Positions 40,202 to 47,986 of a stretch of 64,000 bases of DNA are shown piece by piece. Position 1 is the stretch's first letter. Every line of letters starts with the position of its first letter. Below the pieces are notes generated by a model, which was not told the DNA's origin, ran no database searches, and saw only the letters and a program-made list of their open reading frames with translations. Both the position numbers and the translations under genes were made by a program. The stretch spans positions 186,001 through 250,000 of the forward strand of contig URQB01000001.1 of the NCBI GenBank assembly GCA_900549825.1, written 5' to 3'. The stretch is from an uncultured Oscillospiraceae bacterium (lineage in GTDB: Bacteria > Bacillota > Clostridia > Oscillospirales > Acutalibacteraceae).

Positions 40202-40864
40202 TTAGTCTAACCATTTCTTTTGATACATGATGTGGGCGCCGATGAGAGATACCACGACGCCGACTGGGATCAGCACGCCGATCGCCGTATTCCCCGCAAA
40301 CAGCAGTACGATCAGAACAGCCGAGATCGGCAGGATCGAAATCTTCCAGTGCTTTGCAAAATAGGTCGCGCCCAGCGCGCCGAAGAGCGCGGGAACCACC
40401 TGCTGAAAGGCAGGCGCAAAGGGAGAATCCGGCTCCGTAATATAGGGAAGGATCGGGCTGAATGCCACAACGCCCAAAGCGATAATCAGCGTGGTGACGA
40501 TAGAGGAGGTGGCGATCGAGATCGTGGAGATGACATCCCCCTCCTCGCTGGTTGCGCGCACCTTTGCATTTTCCATGGCGTTGAGCGCGCAGGGGAGCTT
40601 CAGGTTGGTAATATTGCCGGTGACAAAGCTCAGATAGGTTCCTCCTGAGCCGAGCATCGGCCCGTAGGTGAGCACCTCGATAATCGCGGAAGGATAAAAC
40701 AGCATGGCGACGGGCAGCAGCCCCTCGAGCACCTTGGTCGCCTGCGGCCATACGTTAAAATAAATGCAGATTGCCGTGGGAATGCAGAACATCATAAAGA
40801 GGGCCGTGACGGTCCAGATCCGCCCGTAAAAGTGAACGGAATCTTCATAGCTGCGGTTCTTCAT
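40202..40864 (-). CDS. Membrane protein partner of the DUF5058 protein
   Basis: The preferred start is ATG 40864, 11 bases after AGGA; the in-frame ATG at 40876 abuts its own ribosome site. The 220-residue protein has six or so hydrophobic segments, with YGPMLGSGGTYLSFVTGNIT in a loop and VLIPVGVVVSLIGAHIMYQK at the end. It lies between the DUF5058-like protein and the M20 peptidase on the same strand. I recall this three-gene set from other Clostridia. It is probably one half of a two-part transporter; not proven. Confidence 0.75.
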   Translation of the reverse strand: MKNRSYEDSVHFYGRIWTVTALFMMFCIPTAICIYFNVWPQATKVLEGLLPVAMLFYPSAIIEVLTYGPMLGSGGTYLSFVTGNITNLKLPCALNAMENAKVRATSEEGDVISTISIATSSIVTTLIIALGVVAFSPILPYITEPDSPFAPAFQQVVPALFGALGATYFAKHWKISILPISAVLIVLLFAGNTAIGVLIPVGVVVSLIGAHIMYQKKWLD

Positions 40865-40981
40865 AGGAATGGTCATCCTTTCGTAGAATCCGGAATGTAT
40901 CTTTGAAAGAGGAATTGATTCTGCAGCATAGCAAGCGAAAAAACAAATTTTTCGGGTTCGCCGGGAATCCGTGATGTTCGG

Positions 40982-41752
40982 CTAGCCTCTCCATTCGAGA
41001 AACGCAATATCCGGCGGCAGCACATTCGCCAGCAGCATCGCCATACCCATTGCTGCGAACATACTCACCGGCATTGCGAAGGGCTCCAGCCATTTCAGGG
41101 TGAATTTTGTGCAGAGCTTCTGCAGAATCAGCATGAAAAGAATGGCAAACAAAAGCGTCGCAACGCTTAAAATCCCCGCGCCGTCTCCGATCACGTCCGG
41201 CTGGCCCTTGCCGAGCACGGCGCGCCCAATAAATGCGGCAATCAGGCCGATAAATGCGGCGGCGGCCATGGTATCCGCCCATTTTGGATCCTTTGTGGAA
41301 ACTTTCCCGATGCTTTTCTGAATTTTTTTGAGCGCAAACGGGATGATGACGAGCGGGAGAATGCTGCCGATTGTCATAACCCAGGCGACGGTCGCAAAAA
41401 TCTCAGGGTCCGTGACGGGCTGGGAAAGCCCGGTTGTGATCCCGAAGGCGTTGATTGCCGCCTCCGCCGCGGGCACCTCATACTGGATGGCGCCGATCAC
41501 CGTCAGGCGGATCCAGGGCAGCGCGAGGCCGAGCGCCTTTGAAAGCGTCAGCACTGTGGCGACAACGGCCAGGGCCGGCGCGATGGTGAACAGCGCGCTG
41601 GATACGACGGTGTTTTTCAGAGTAGCCGTTGTCATCCCCAGCTGCTTGCCACGCCGCCACGCGCGCACCAGAAAAAAGACGGACTGCACAATGATAAAGC
41701 CTACCACGCAAAACCCGAGGACATACAGAAAAGGGCTGCTTTTGAAATCCAA
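40982..41752 (-). CDS. DUF5058-family membrane protein
   Basis: The best start is TTG 41752, seven bases after GGAGGG, giving MDFKSSPFLYVLGFCVVGF. The ATG 15 bases upstream has no ribosome site and includes the SD itself. The 256-residue protein has about seven spans and the pattern FFLVRAWRRGKQLGMTTATL, which fits DUF5058 as I recall it. With the next gene and the M20 peptidase it forms a module that may import and cleave a small amide or peptide. Confidence 0.78.
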   Translation of the reverse strand: MDFKSSPFLYVLGFCVVGFIIVQSVFFLVRAWRRGKQLGMTTATLKNTVVSSALFTIAPALAVVATVLTLSKALGLALPWIRLTVIGAIQYEVPAAEAAINAFGITTGLSQPVTDPEIFATVAWVMTIGSILPLVIIPFALKKIQKSIGKVSTKDPKWADTMAAAAFIGLIAAFIGRAVLGKGQPDVIGDGAGILSVATLLFAILFMLILQKLCTKFTLKWLEPFAMPVSMFAAMGMAMLLANVLPPDIAFLEWRG

Positions 41753-41775
41753 GTTCCATCCCTCCATTTAAAATT

Positions 41776-41842
41776 GCCGGGCCCGAAAGGCCCGGGCTAA
41801 GTTCATAAAACCAGTTTACCATGGAGCGCGATTTTACGTCAA
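41776..41842 (-). promoter_or_regulatory. Promoter and leader hairpin of the DUF5058 module
   Basis: On the minus strand TTGACG (41842-41837), 18 bp, TAAACT (41818-41813). The leader then has a stem CCGGGCC/GGCCCGG (41777-41795) before the TTG start. It could be an attenuator, as TTTT follows. Confidence 0.55.
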
Positions 41843-41891
41843 TCAGTATTGCACGGGGAAGCAGAAAAACGTTCCCCTTTTATAATAGATA

Positions 41892-41900
41892 TGTTATAAT
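41892..41900 (+). promoter_or_regulatory. Extended -10 promoter
   Basis: TG-T-TATAAT at 41892-41900, 46 bp before the cytidylate-kinase-like gene. The -35 is poor, as expected for an extended -10. Confidence 0.55.
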
Positions 41901-41945
41901 GAAGTTGGCAAATGATCTAAAATCCGCAGGAAGGGATGGTTGAAA

Positions 41946-42584
41946 ATGAGCGAATATAACCGTACCATCATCGCAATTGGCCGGCAATTCGGCAGCGGCG
42001 GCCGGGAGATTGGGGAAAAGCTTGCAAAAGAGCTGAGCATTCCGTTCTATGACAAGGAGCTGATTGCCCTCGCGGGGCAGCGCAGCGGCATTGATCAATC
42101 GCTGCTGGACGATGTGGATGAAAACGCGACCAACAGCATGCTCTATTCTCTGGTAGCGGGCTCCTACACGCCGCCCAACGGATTTACCGCTTTTCCGGAG
42201 GAGTCCATGACCGATAAGCTCTTTGCCACGCAGTGCAACGTAGTGCGCGAGCTGGCGGAGAGGGGCGCCTGCGTGCTTGTGGGGCGCTGCTGCGACTATA
42301 TCCTGCGGGACAATCCCCATTGTGTGAAAATTTTTATCCACGCTCCGCTGGAAGCGCGGATCAATCGGATTATGCGCCTGTATGAGCTCGACGAAGCAAA
42401 GGCGGCCTCTTTGATCAAAAAGACAGATAAACGCCGGGCGGCCTACTATACCTATTATACCGGCTGGAAATGGGGCCTTGCGGAAACCAACCAGCTTTCT
42501 CTCGACAGCGCAAGCCTCGGCATCTGCGACAGCGTGCGGCTGATTCGATTGTTTGTCGAGCTGTGCGAGCATCAGGCGGATTAA
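41946..42584 (+). CDS. Cytidylate kinase-like protein
   Basis: The 212-residue protein has the P-loop IIAIGRQFGSGGREIGEKLA, then IPFYDKELIALAGQRSGI, LVGRCCDYILRDNP and the lid-like IMRLYELDEAKAASLIKKTD, followed by RRAAYYTYYTGWKWG. This is the Cytidylate_kin2 family, common in Clostridia in extra copies. Its natural substrate is not established. AGGAAGGGATGG lies upstream; a TTG at 41940 is an alternative start. It stands alone. Confidence 0.88.
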   Translation: MSEYNRTIIAIGRQFGSGGREIGEKLAKELSIPFYDKELIALAGQRSGIDQSLLDDVDENATNSMLYSLVAGSYTPPNGFTAFPEESMTDKLFATQCNVVRELAERGACVLVGRCCDYILRDNPHCVKIFIHAPLEARINRIMRLYELDEAKAASLIKKTDKRRAAYYTYYTGWKWGLAETNQLSLDSASLGICDSVRLIRLFVELCEHQAD

Positions 42585-42641
42585 CGGGAAGACGGATTGG
42601 AAAAGGAATCCGTTCCCGGTTTGTTTCCCGAATGATTTCCA

Positions 42642-42670
42642 ACAAAAAACAGCCACCCTATTGGGTGGCT
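42642..42670 (-). terminator. 5S rRNA terminator
   Basis: AGCCACCC and GGGTGGCT pair around TATT. On the minus strand TGTTTTTTG follows. Confidence 0.9.
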
Positions 42671-42682
42671 GAATTTCTGAAT

Positions 42683-42798
42683 GTCGGCACCGACCTATCT
42701 TCCCGGGCGGTCACCCGCCAAGTATTTTCGGCACGAATGAGCTTAACTACCGTGTTCGGGATGGGAACGGGTGGACCCTCATCGTCATAAGCACCGAC
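42683..42798 (-). rRNA. rrf: 5S ribosomal RNA (solitary)
   Basis: The minus strand reads GTCGGTGCTTATGACGATGA at the 5' end. The 5S core GGGTCCACCCGTTCCCATCC, then CGAACACGGTAGTTAAGC follows, and GGCGGGTGACCGCCCGGGAA, then GGTCGGTGCCGAC closes the molecule. Ends pair (GTCGG/CCGAC). It is about 116 nt. No 16S or 23S rRNA lies beside it. It has its own promoter and terminator, so it is a stand-alone 5S gene. Confidence 0.95.
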
Positions 42799-42835
42799 TC
42801 TGGAGCGTTATCTACGCTCCTCAGCGACGAAAGTT

Positions 42836-42864
42836 ATTATAGCACTACTATTTTGAAAATGCAA
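42836..42864 (-). promoter_or_regulatory. Promoter of the 5S rRNA gene
   Basis: On the minus strand TTGCAT (42864-42859), 17 bp, TATAAT (42841-42836), 38 bp before the 5S 5' end. Confidence 0.7.
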
Positions 42865-42910
42865 GTCTTTTTTTACATTTTTTTCGCTTTTTTGTAGGAC
42901 TCTCAAGCCG

Positions 42911-42970
42911 GGACGCTTCTTGCCGGAGCGTCCTTTTTCTATTGACTTTACGAATTGCTTCTGTTAGGAT
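42911..42970 (+). promoter_or_regulatory. Terminator followed by the MFS promoter
   Basis: GGACGCT/AGCGTCC (42911-42933) with TTTTTCT is a plus-strand terminator. Next, TTGACT (42942-42947), 17 bp, TAGGAT (42965-42970, preceded by TG) is the promoter of the transporter. Confidence 0.65.
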
Positions 42971-43017
42971 AGCAATGTAGTTTTGTATCAATATTTCCGC
43001 ATTTTGGAGGGGAAAAT

Positions 43018-44313
43018 ATGAATTCATCCAAGCTCGGCCCACGTATCTGGGCCTCTTTAATCGTTTTCGGCCTGTTTGGCCAGCTGGCGTGGACGGTTGA
43101 AAACATGTATTTCAATGTTTATGTATACAATACAATCACAGGCAACCCCACTGTAATCGCCTCTATGGTGGCGTTCAGTGCGATTACCGCCACCCTGACA
43201 ACCCTTTTTATGGGAGCGCTTTCCGATAAAGTAGGCAAGCGTAAAATTTTCATCTGCGCAGGCTATATCATCTGGGGATTTACCACCTTTGCGTTTTCGC
43301 TGATTACCGTACATAACACCGGCGTCCTGTTCCCGGCGGCGAACGCCGTCATGCTGGCGGGTGTGTTCGTCGTGATTATGGACTGCGTCATGACCTTCTT
43401 TGGCTCCACTGCGAACGACGCCGCTTTCAATGCGTGGATTACGGATGTTACTGTGCCGGAAAACCGCGGCAAGACCGAAACCGTGCTGGCGATTATGCCG
43501 CTGCTCGCCATGGTGGTCGTCTTCGGCGCGCTTGCCCCGCTGACCATGCAGGGGAAGTGGACGCTCTTTTTTGCGATCGTCGGCGGGCTTACCTCGATCG
43601 CGGGCGTTGGCGGTCTCTTCATTATCAAGGATAAACCCGGGCTGAAAGCCGCCTCCGGCAATTATTTCTCCAATATTATCTACGGCTTCCGTCCCTCCAC
43701 AGTCAGGGCGAATCAAAATTTATACATCACCTTCTGCGCGCTCGGGATCCTCAGCATGGCGCAGCAGGTGTTTATGCCATATCTGATTATCTATATTGAA
43801 AAATATCTGGGATTTGCAAACTACATCCCCGTTATCGCGATCGCGGGAGTGATCGCCATGGCCTCGAGCCTGAGCCTCGGCCGGCTGATGGATAAGATTG
43901 GGAAGATCCCCTTCTTGATTCCCACGGGTGCTCTGCTGCTGGCGGGCTTCATCGCCGTTTACCTGATCGGCAACAAGGGCGGCCAGGTGGTTTTCGGGAT
44001 CGTCGGCGGCATCATGCTCGGCGCGGCGCTTTTGCTCACCTCTGCGGTCAGCGGCCTGATCCGCGATTTTACACCGGAGGACAAGGCCGGGCAGTTCCAG
44101 GGCGTTCGGATGTTTTTCATGGTGCTGCTCCCGATGGTGACAGGCCCGTATATCGGCTCCGGCGTCATCAAGAATACGGGTATGACCTATGAGGAGCTCG
44201 GCCAGGTCAAACCCGTCCCCACACCGGAAATCTTCCTTGCAAGCGCCGTGGTGGCGGTTTTTGCCCTGATCCCATTCTTTTTCCTGATTCGTTCAGTCAA
44301 AAAGAAGAAATAG
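43018..44313 (+). CDS. MFS transporter
   Basis: The 431-residue protein has about 12 spans. The conserved loop 2-3 motif is present as GALSDKVGKRKIFICAGYII, and a similar loop in the second half is LGRLMDKIGKIPFLIPTGAL. FNVYVYNTITGNP and AFNAWITDVTVPENRGKTE are reminiscent of the sugar:cation (GPH-like) branch of the superfamily. The start follows GGAGGGGAAAAT. No sugar or regulator gene is adjacent, so the substrate is open. Confidence 0.9.
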   Translation: MNSSKLGPRIWASLIVFGLFGQLAWTVENMYFNVYVYNTITGNPTVIASMVAFSAITATLTTLFMGALSDKVGKRKIFICAGYIIWGFTTFAFSLITVHNTGVLFPAANAVMLAGVFVVIMDCVMTFFGSTANDAAFNAWITDVTVPENRGKTETVLAIMPLLAMVVVFGALAPLTMQGKWTLFFAIVGGLTSIAGVGGLFIIKDKPGLKAASGNYFSNIIYGFRPSTVRANQNLYITFCALGILSMAQQVFMPYLIIYIEKYLGFANYIPVIAIAGVIAMASSLSLGRLMDKIGKIPFLIPTGALLLAGFIAVYLIGNKGGQVVFGIVGGIMLGAALLLTSAVSGLIRDFTPEDKAGQFQGVRMFFMVLLPMVTGPYIGSGVIKNTGMTYEELGQVKPVPTPEIFLASAVVAVFALIPFFFLIRSVKKKK

Positions 44314-44352
44314 TCAGCCGGCAGACCGTGTGATCCCTGATGTAATCATGTT

Positions 44353-44384
44353 AAGGCTGTGCAGCGATTGCACAGCCTTTCCTG
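44353..44384 (+). terminator. Terminator of the MFS gene
   Basis: AAGGCTGTGCA pairs perfectly with TGCACAGCCTT around a 5-nt loop; TTCCTGTTTG follows. Confidence 0.8.
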
Positions 44385-44461
44385 TTTGTATGAATAATAA
44401 TCAGCTCCTGCAAAGGCGGATGATCGGGGGAATATTCATGCCTCCTGTGCGCATCATACCA

Positions 44462-44788
44462 TCACAGGCAGGTCACCTCCGCGAGATCCTCCGTGCGGAT
44501 CAGCTTTGTGGTATCAATCCCCTTTTTGTTTGTAATACGCACCTTGAGCCAGTCTTCATCCACCGCAAGTACCAGGCATTCCTCCGGCAGCTGCGTCCCG
44601 CTCGTAAGTCGGATACGGCATTTGCTTCCCTCCAACTGCTTTAAAAGCTCCGACATAGCGTCACTCCCTTCCTTTCCGCGTTCCATTCTTCTGATCCTTT
44701 TTTCAAGCTGTCTTACTTTGCCGGGCAGGCCCAGCATGCATGCGGCAATGCAGAATGCCGCGACCCCGAAGACGGAAAAGGCCTCCAT
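44462..44788 (-). CDS. Hypothetical small membrane-anchored protein
   Basis: ATG 44788, eight bases after GGAG, gives 108 residues; an ATG at 44794 is too close to the SD. An N-terminal span (FSVFGVAAFCIAACMLGL) is followed by a basic helix (KVRQLEKRIRRMERGKEG) and a small beta-rich domain (CRIRLTSGTQLPEECLVLAV, DEDWLKVRITNKKGIDTTKL). The last part recalls short Sm/SH3-like barrels. It follows the PHP gene directly. Function unknown. Confidence 0.7.
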   Translation of the reverse strand: MEAFSVFGVAAFCIAACMLGLPGKVRQLEKRIRRMERGKEGSDAMSELLKQLEGSKCRIRLTSGTQLPEECLVLAVDEDWLKVRITNKKGIDTTKLIRTEDLAEVTCL

Positions 44789-44790
44789 TA

Positions 44791-45474
44791 TCATTTCTCC
44801 TTTTCTTTCAGGCTGTGCGGCCCCCGCAGGGCGGCAACCAGCTCCCGCCCGGTGCGGACCTTCTGCGGAAAGATCACGCCGCCGCGGGCCAGATCCTCAT
44901 ATTCGTGGAAATCCGAGCCGGAGGTTTCCAGCAGGCCGAATTTTTGCGCCCATGCTTTGGCGATCTCATTGCGTGAATCGTGGCGCGGGTTGCCGTTATA
45001 GGTTTCGATTCCGTCGAGATGCTTTGGGTCGACAATATTCAGGCCGTTGCGGAAGGGGTGCGCCTGCACAAAGAGAATTCCCTCCTTTTGCGCGAGCCTG
45101 TGGAAAGACGCGGGGTTCATATCCATGATCCTCCGGTGACGGTAGAGAAATTCCTCCGTCAGGCCGAAGAGCAGATAGTCGTTATCGCTGCCGTGAAAAC
45201 GCAGCTCTGCGCCGAGCAGAACGACGAAATGCTCATTCTCATATTCCCTGCACCGGCGGTAGCCCTTGAGGAAGTGATCCGTTTTCCGTTTCCAGGAGGC
45301 ATGCCTCATGAGCGAAAAAGTGCTGTCGTTGATGTGGTCTGTTACCACGACGCCTGCGTACCCTTCCTTTTGATATAGCGGCATCGCCTTTTCCACAGGC
45401 ACGCGTGCGCAGGTGCTGACCCCAGCTGTATGCAGATGCATCTCAAACAGAAAACCCTGTTCCGGTTGTATCAT
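44791..45474 (-). CDS. PHP-domain metal-dependent phosphoesterase
   Basis: The PHP motifs are present: FEMHLHTAGVSTCARVPVEK (HxH), GVVVTDHIND (DH), LLGAELRF (E), FVQAHPFRNG (H) and SGSDFHEYEDLARGG (DxH). Products of this family are trinuclear metal phosphoesterases acting on nucleotides or 3'-phosphates. The start is uncertain: ATG 45486 abuts its SD AGGAG, and ATG 45474 lies 12 bases after it. The latter gives 227 residues. Confidence 0.88.
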   Translation of the reverse strand: MIQPEQGFLFEMHLHTAGVSTCARVPVEKAMPLYQKEGYAGVVVTDHINDSTFSLMRHASWKRKTDHFLKGYRRCREYENEHFVVLLGAELRFHGSDNDYLLFGLTEEFLYRHRRIMDMNPASFHRLAQKEGILFVQAHPFRNGLNIVDPKHLDGIETYNGNPRHDSRNEIAKAWAQKFGLLETSGSDFHEYEDLARGGVIFPQKVRTGRELVAALRGPHSLKEKEK

Positions 45475-45495
45475 TGTGCATGCCATCTCCTATCT

Positions 45496-46923
45496 TCATT
45501 GGGCCGTTTCAGAGGCATTCCGCTTGCCGAGCGGATACCGGCTGATGTGATATAAATAGAGGAGCGCCGCCAACGCGCCGAGCAGGACGGCTGCCAGCAG
45601 GAAGCAGCCCCAGAAGCGCATCTGTGTCAGGAGCAGCCAACGGGGCGCGCGGCCCATGAGCTTCCCTACGAACAGAGCGCAGACGATCGGCAGATAGAGC
45701 AGCAGGGTTACACCGCTGCCTGCCAGAGCCCCAACCCCGGCAAAGGAGAGGGCGGCCTTAGCGGGCACGATCCTTTTCCCGACCGGAAGCGCCTTCCCTT
45801 CAAATGCCTGCAGCGCCTCCTGCAGGAGCTGTTGCTCCTGCGCCATCGTGGAAAAGGCACCGAGGATTGCGCAGTGCCCCTTTGCAGTCGTCCATTCGCA
45901 GTCGAAGGCATTGGACTGTGCGAAAGGGATGGGGCCCGCCGCATCATCCATCAGTGAAGCCGTTCCGCCGATTAGATGCAGCATCGCTGCAGGGTTCTCC
46001 CGCTCAAGATCAAGCGACCAGGCGAAGGAGACGTATTCGCCGCGCAGACCCCTGCGGCGGCGGTAGTGCGGGAAAACGCCCGTAAAGCCGGCCTCCCGGA
46101 GAAAAGCGTCGAGGAATTGCAGGCAGGCTTCCGTCCCCTCTGATTCCCGGCGCGGTGGGAAAGCCTCATTTGCCCGCAGGAAAGCGTCAAACAGGCGGTG
46201 ATAGAAGCTGTGAAGCTCCCGGCAGGCGGGGTTTTCAAGAATTTGAAACAGCTCCGTCTGCGCCCTGCGGAGGCGCCTTTCATCTCCGGCCTCATCGGCT
46301 TCATGGAACGCTTCGAGTGCAGCCTTCAGCGGCCCGCTGTTTTCAATTTGCGCACAGGCGCGTATTTCACGGATGCGGCTTTCCTCCTCCAGGCCGTCCT
46401 CTCCGTAAAGCACCGCGAGTGTGTCCGCGTATTCGGGAGGCGCATTCATCAAGGCGAACCAGGCGCCATCCAGAAGCGATTGCTCCTGAGGCGTCAGGCC
46501 GCTTTCATCCAGCGCGTAGGCCTTTGTCAGCAGCTGCAGGGAAAATAGGGCGGTCTGCTCGCGCAGGAGGGCGGCCGCAGGGATGCCGGCATGCTCCGTA
46601 TAGCGCAAAAGCTGCTCTGTGGTTTCAATATGTAGGCAGGTGAAGGCCAGATTTTGCTCCCGTGCCGCATCTGAGCCGAACAGAGAATAGGAGAGGAATA
46701 CGGTATACCGTTCCCCTTCCTTCCCACAGCTGAAGCGGTGCAGCATCAATGCGCCCTGCGGCAGGGCTTCCCCCTCACAGAAGGCGCAGCTGGTGAGCAG
46801 AATCGTAATTTTGCCCCATGCGTAAATTTCCGCGTAAAGCCGGAAACCGCCGTCCACAGGCTCGACCACGGCGGGCATCTCCGGTTTTCCCGTATCAGAA
46901 AGAAAGTCAAGCAGGGTTCTCAT
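45496..46923 (-). CDS. Large hypothetical protein with C-terminal membrane spans
   Basis: ATG 46923 follows AAAGGAGGCCGGTACAG; the 475-residue product starts MRTLLDFLSDTGKPEMPAVV. The N-terminal 390 residues are soluble and contain YAEIYAWGKITILLTSCAFC and a helical central part. Two C-terminal spans follow (VGALAGSGVTLLLYLPIVCA; CFLLAAVLLGALAALLYLYH). It may belong to the DUF3878 group, but I am unsure. It overlaps the YaiI gene by 17 bp and precedes the PHP gene by 21 bp, so the three are likely one operon. Confidence 0.72.
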   Translation of the reverse strand: MRTLLDFLSDTGKPEMPAVVEPVDGGFRLYAEIYAWGKITILLTSCAFCEGEALPQGALMLHRFSCGKEGERYTVFLSYSLFGSDAAREQNLAFTCLHIETTEQLLRYTEHAGIPAAALLREQTALFSLQLLTKAYALDESGLTPQEQSLLDGAWFALMNAPPEYADTLAVLYGEDGLEEESRIREIRACAQIENSGPLKAALEAFHEADEAGDERRLRRAQTELFQILENPACRELHSFYHRLFDAFLRANEAFPPRRESEGTEACLQFLDAFLREAGFTGVFPHYRRRRGLRGEYVSFAWSLDLERENPAAMLHLIGGTASLMDDAAGPIPFAQSNAFDCEWTTAKGHCAILGAFSTMAQEQQLLQEALQAFEGKALPVGKRIVPAKAALSFAGVGALAGSGVTLLLYLPIVCALFVGKLMGRAPRWLLLTQMRFWGCFLLAAVLLGALAALLYLYHISRYPLGKRNASETAQ

Positions 46924-47377
46924 CTGTACCGGCCTCCTTTGTTTGCTGGTTTTCCAGAAGCCTTGCAAATGCTTCCTCAAAGGCGCGGTCTTGCTCCGGT
47001 GTGCGTTTGGCAGGCCCCTTCAGCCGCCCCCCTGCGCGCCGGATTTTTTTGGCGGTGTGCCGCGCAAGCAAAAGCCCGTCGATATTTTCGGCCGTATAGC
47101 ATTTTCCATCCGGATGGATCGGGAGTGCGCCGCGTGCAAGGCACATGGCGGCCAGGCCGTAATCCTGCGTAACGACCGCATCTCCCGGGCGAAGAAGGTT
47201 GATTAGCGCAAAATCGGCGCGATCGGCGCCTTTGGATACGGTCACGGTCTGCGCACCCGTGCGGGAAAACTCGTGCGCCGTGTCGCATAGCAACAATACC
47301 GGGATGTCGAAGCGCCGCGCGACCCGGATAGCGTTATCCACCACCGGGCAGCCATCGGCATCGATCAAAACACGCAA
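46907..47377 (-). CDS. YaiI/YqxD family protein (UPF0178)
   Basis: The 156-residue protein starts MRVLIDADGCPVVDNAIRVA and has LLCDTAHEF, VSKGADRADFALINLLRPGD, VVTQDYGLAAMCLARGA and the basic C-terminus KKIRRAGGRLKGPAKRTPEQ, all typical of UPF0178 (DUF188). The fold is PIN-like, with conserved acidic residues, but no activity is established. It is the first gene of the operon with the DUF3878-like and PHP genes. Confidence 0.92.
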   Translation of the reverse strand: MRVLIDADGCPVVDNAIRVARRFDIPVLLLCDTAHEFSRTGAQTVTVSKGADRADFALINLLRPGDAVVTQDYGLAAMCLARGALPIHPDGKCYTAENIDGLLLARHTAKKIRRAGGRLKGPAKRTPEQDRAFEEAFARLLENQQTKEAGTDENPA

Positions 47378-47548
47378 AGAAAAGCCGCCTTTCTAGAATA
47401 TAATGAAAACGTCAGGGAAGAAAAATCTGGGGCTGTTTTTACTATAACCGATTCTAACACCTGATTCAATCGGGAAAAGGATAAAATACGGCCGGGCGCG
47501 GAATCCTATTTTGTAAGAAAAGCCCTGCAGAGAAGGGAGAGAATCTGT

Positions 47549-47986
47549 TTGCATCCGTCTTACAAGCTTGCCGCTGTCTGGAGGGCCCGCTTGGGTATCC
47601 TTTTTATCCTCCTATTGATCCCTCTGCGGCTGCTGATGGCCATTTACCCGGCCGCGGGGGTGCTCGGCATAACCGTGCTGGCAGGCGTCTGCCTGATGGT
47701 TTGGACTTTGATCCCCCGCTATTGCGGGAGGATTTTTTATCGATTGGATGAAAGGGAAATTTCGATCAGCAGCGGCTTGTTTTTTTCGCGGATGACCCGC
47801 CTGCCCCGGCCGGAGGCCCTCTATACCTGCGTTTACCGCACGCCGTTTTATCTGCTGACCGGGCTGTATGGGGTTGTGCTCTGGGGCGCGGGCGTGCATG
47901 CGCTGCTTCCGGGGCTGACGCAGGAACAGGCGCAAGCGGTTTTGACGCACCTTTCGCAATCAGAGAAGGAGGGCGATATTCGATGA
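47549..47986 (+). CDS. Bacterial PH-domain membrane protein (YdbS-like)
   Basis: TTG 47549 follows AGAAGGGAGAGAATCTG. The 145-residue protein has two N-terminal spans (LGILFILLLIPLRLLMAIYP; AGVLGITVLAGVCLMVWTLI) and one bPH_2 domain (YRLDEREISISSGLFFSRMT, RLPRPEALYTCVYRTPFYLL). In Bacillus, ydbS and ydbT form such a pair and relate to cell-envelope defence. It overlaps the next gene by 4 bp. Confidence 0.82.
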   Translation: MHPSYKLAAVWRARLGILFILLLIPLRLLMAIYPAAGVLGITVLAGVCLMVWTLIPRYCGRIFYRLDEREISISSGLFFSRMTRLPRPEALYTCVYRTPFYLLTGLYGVVLWGAGVHALLPGLTQEQAQAVLTHLSQSEKEGDIR

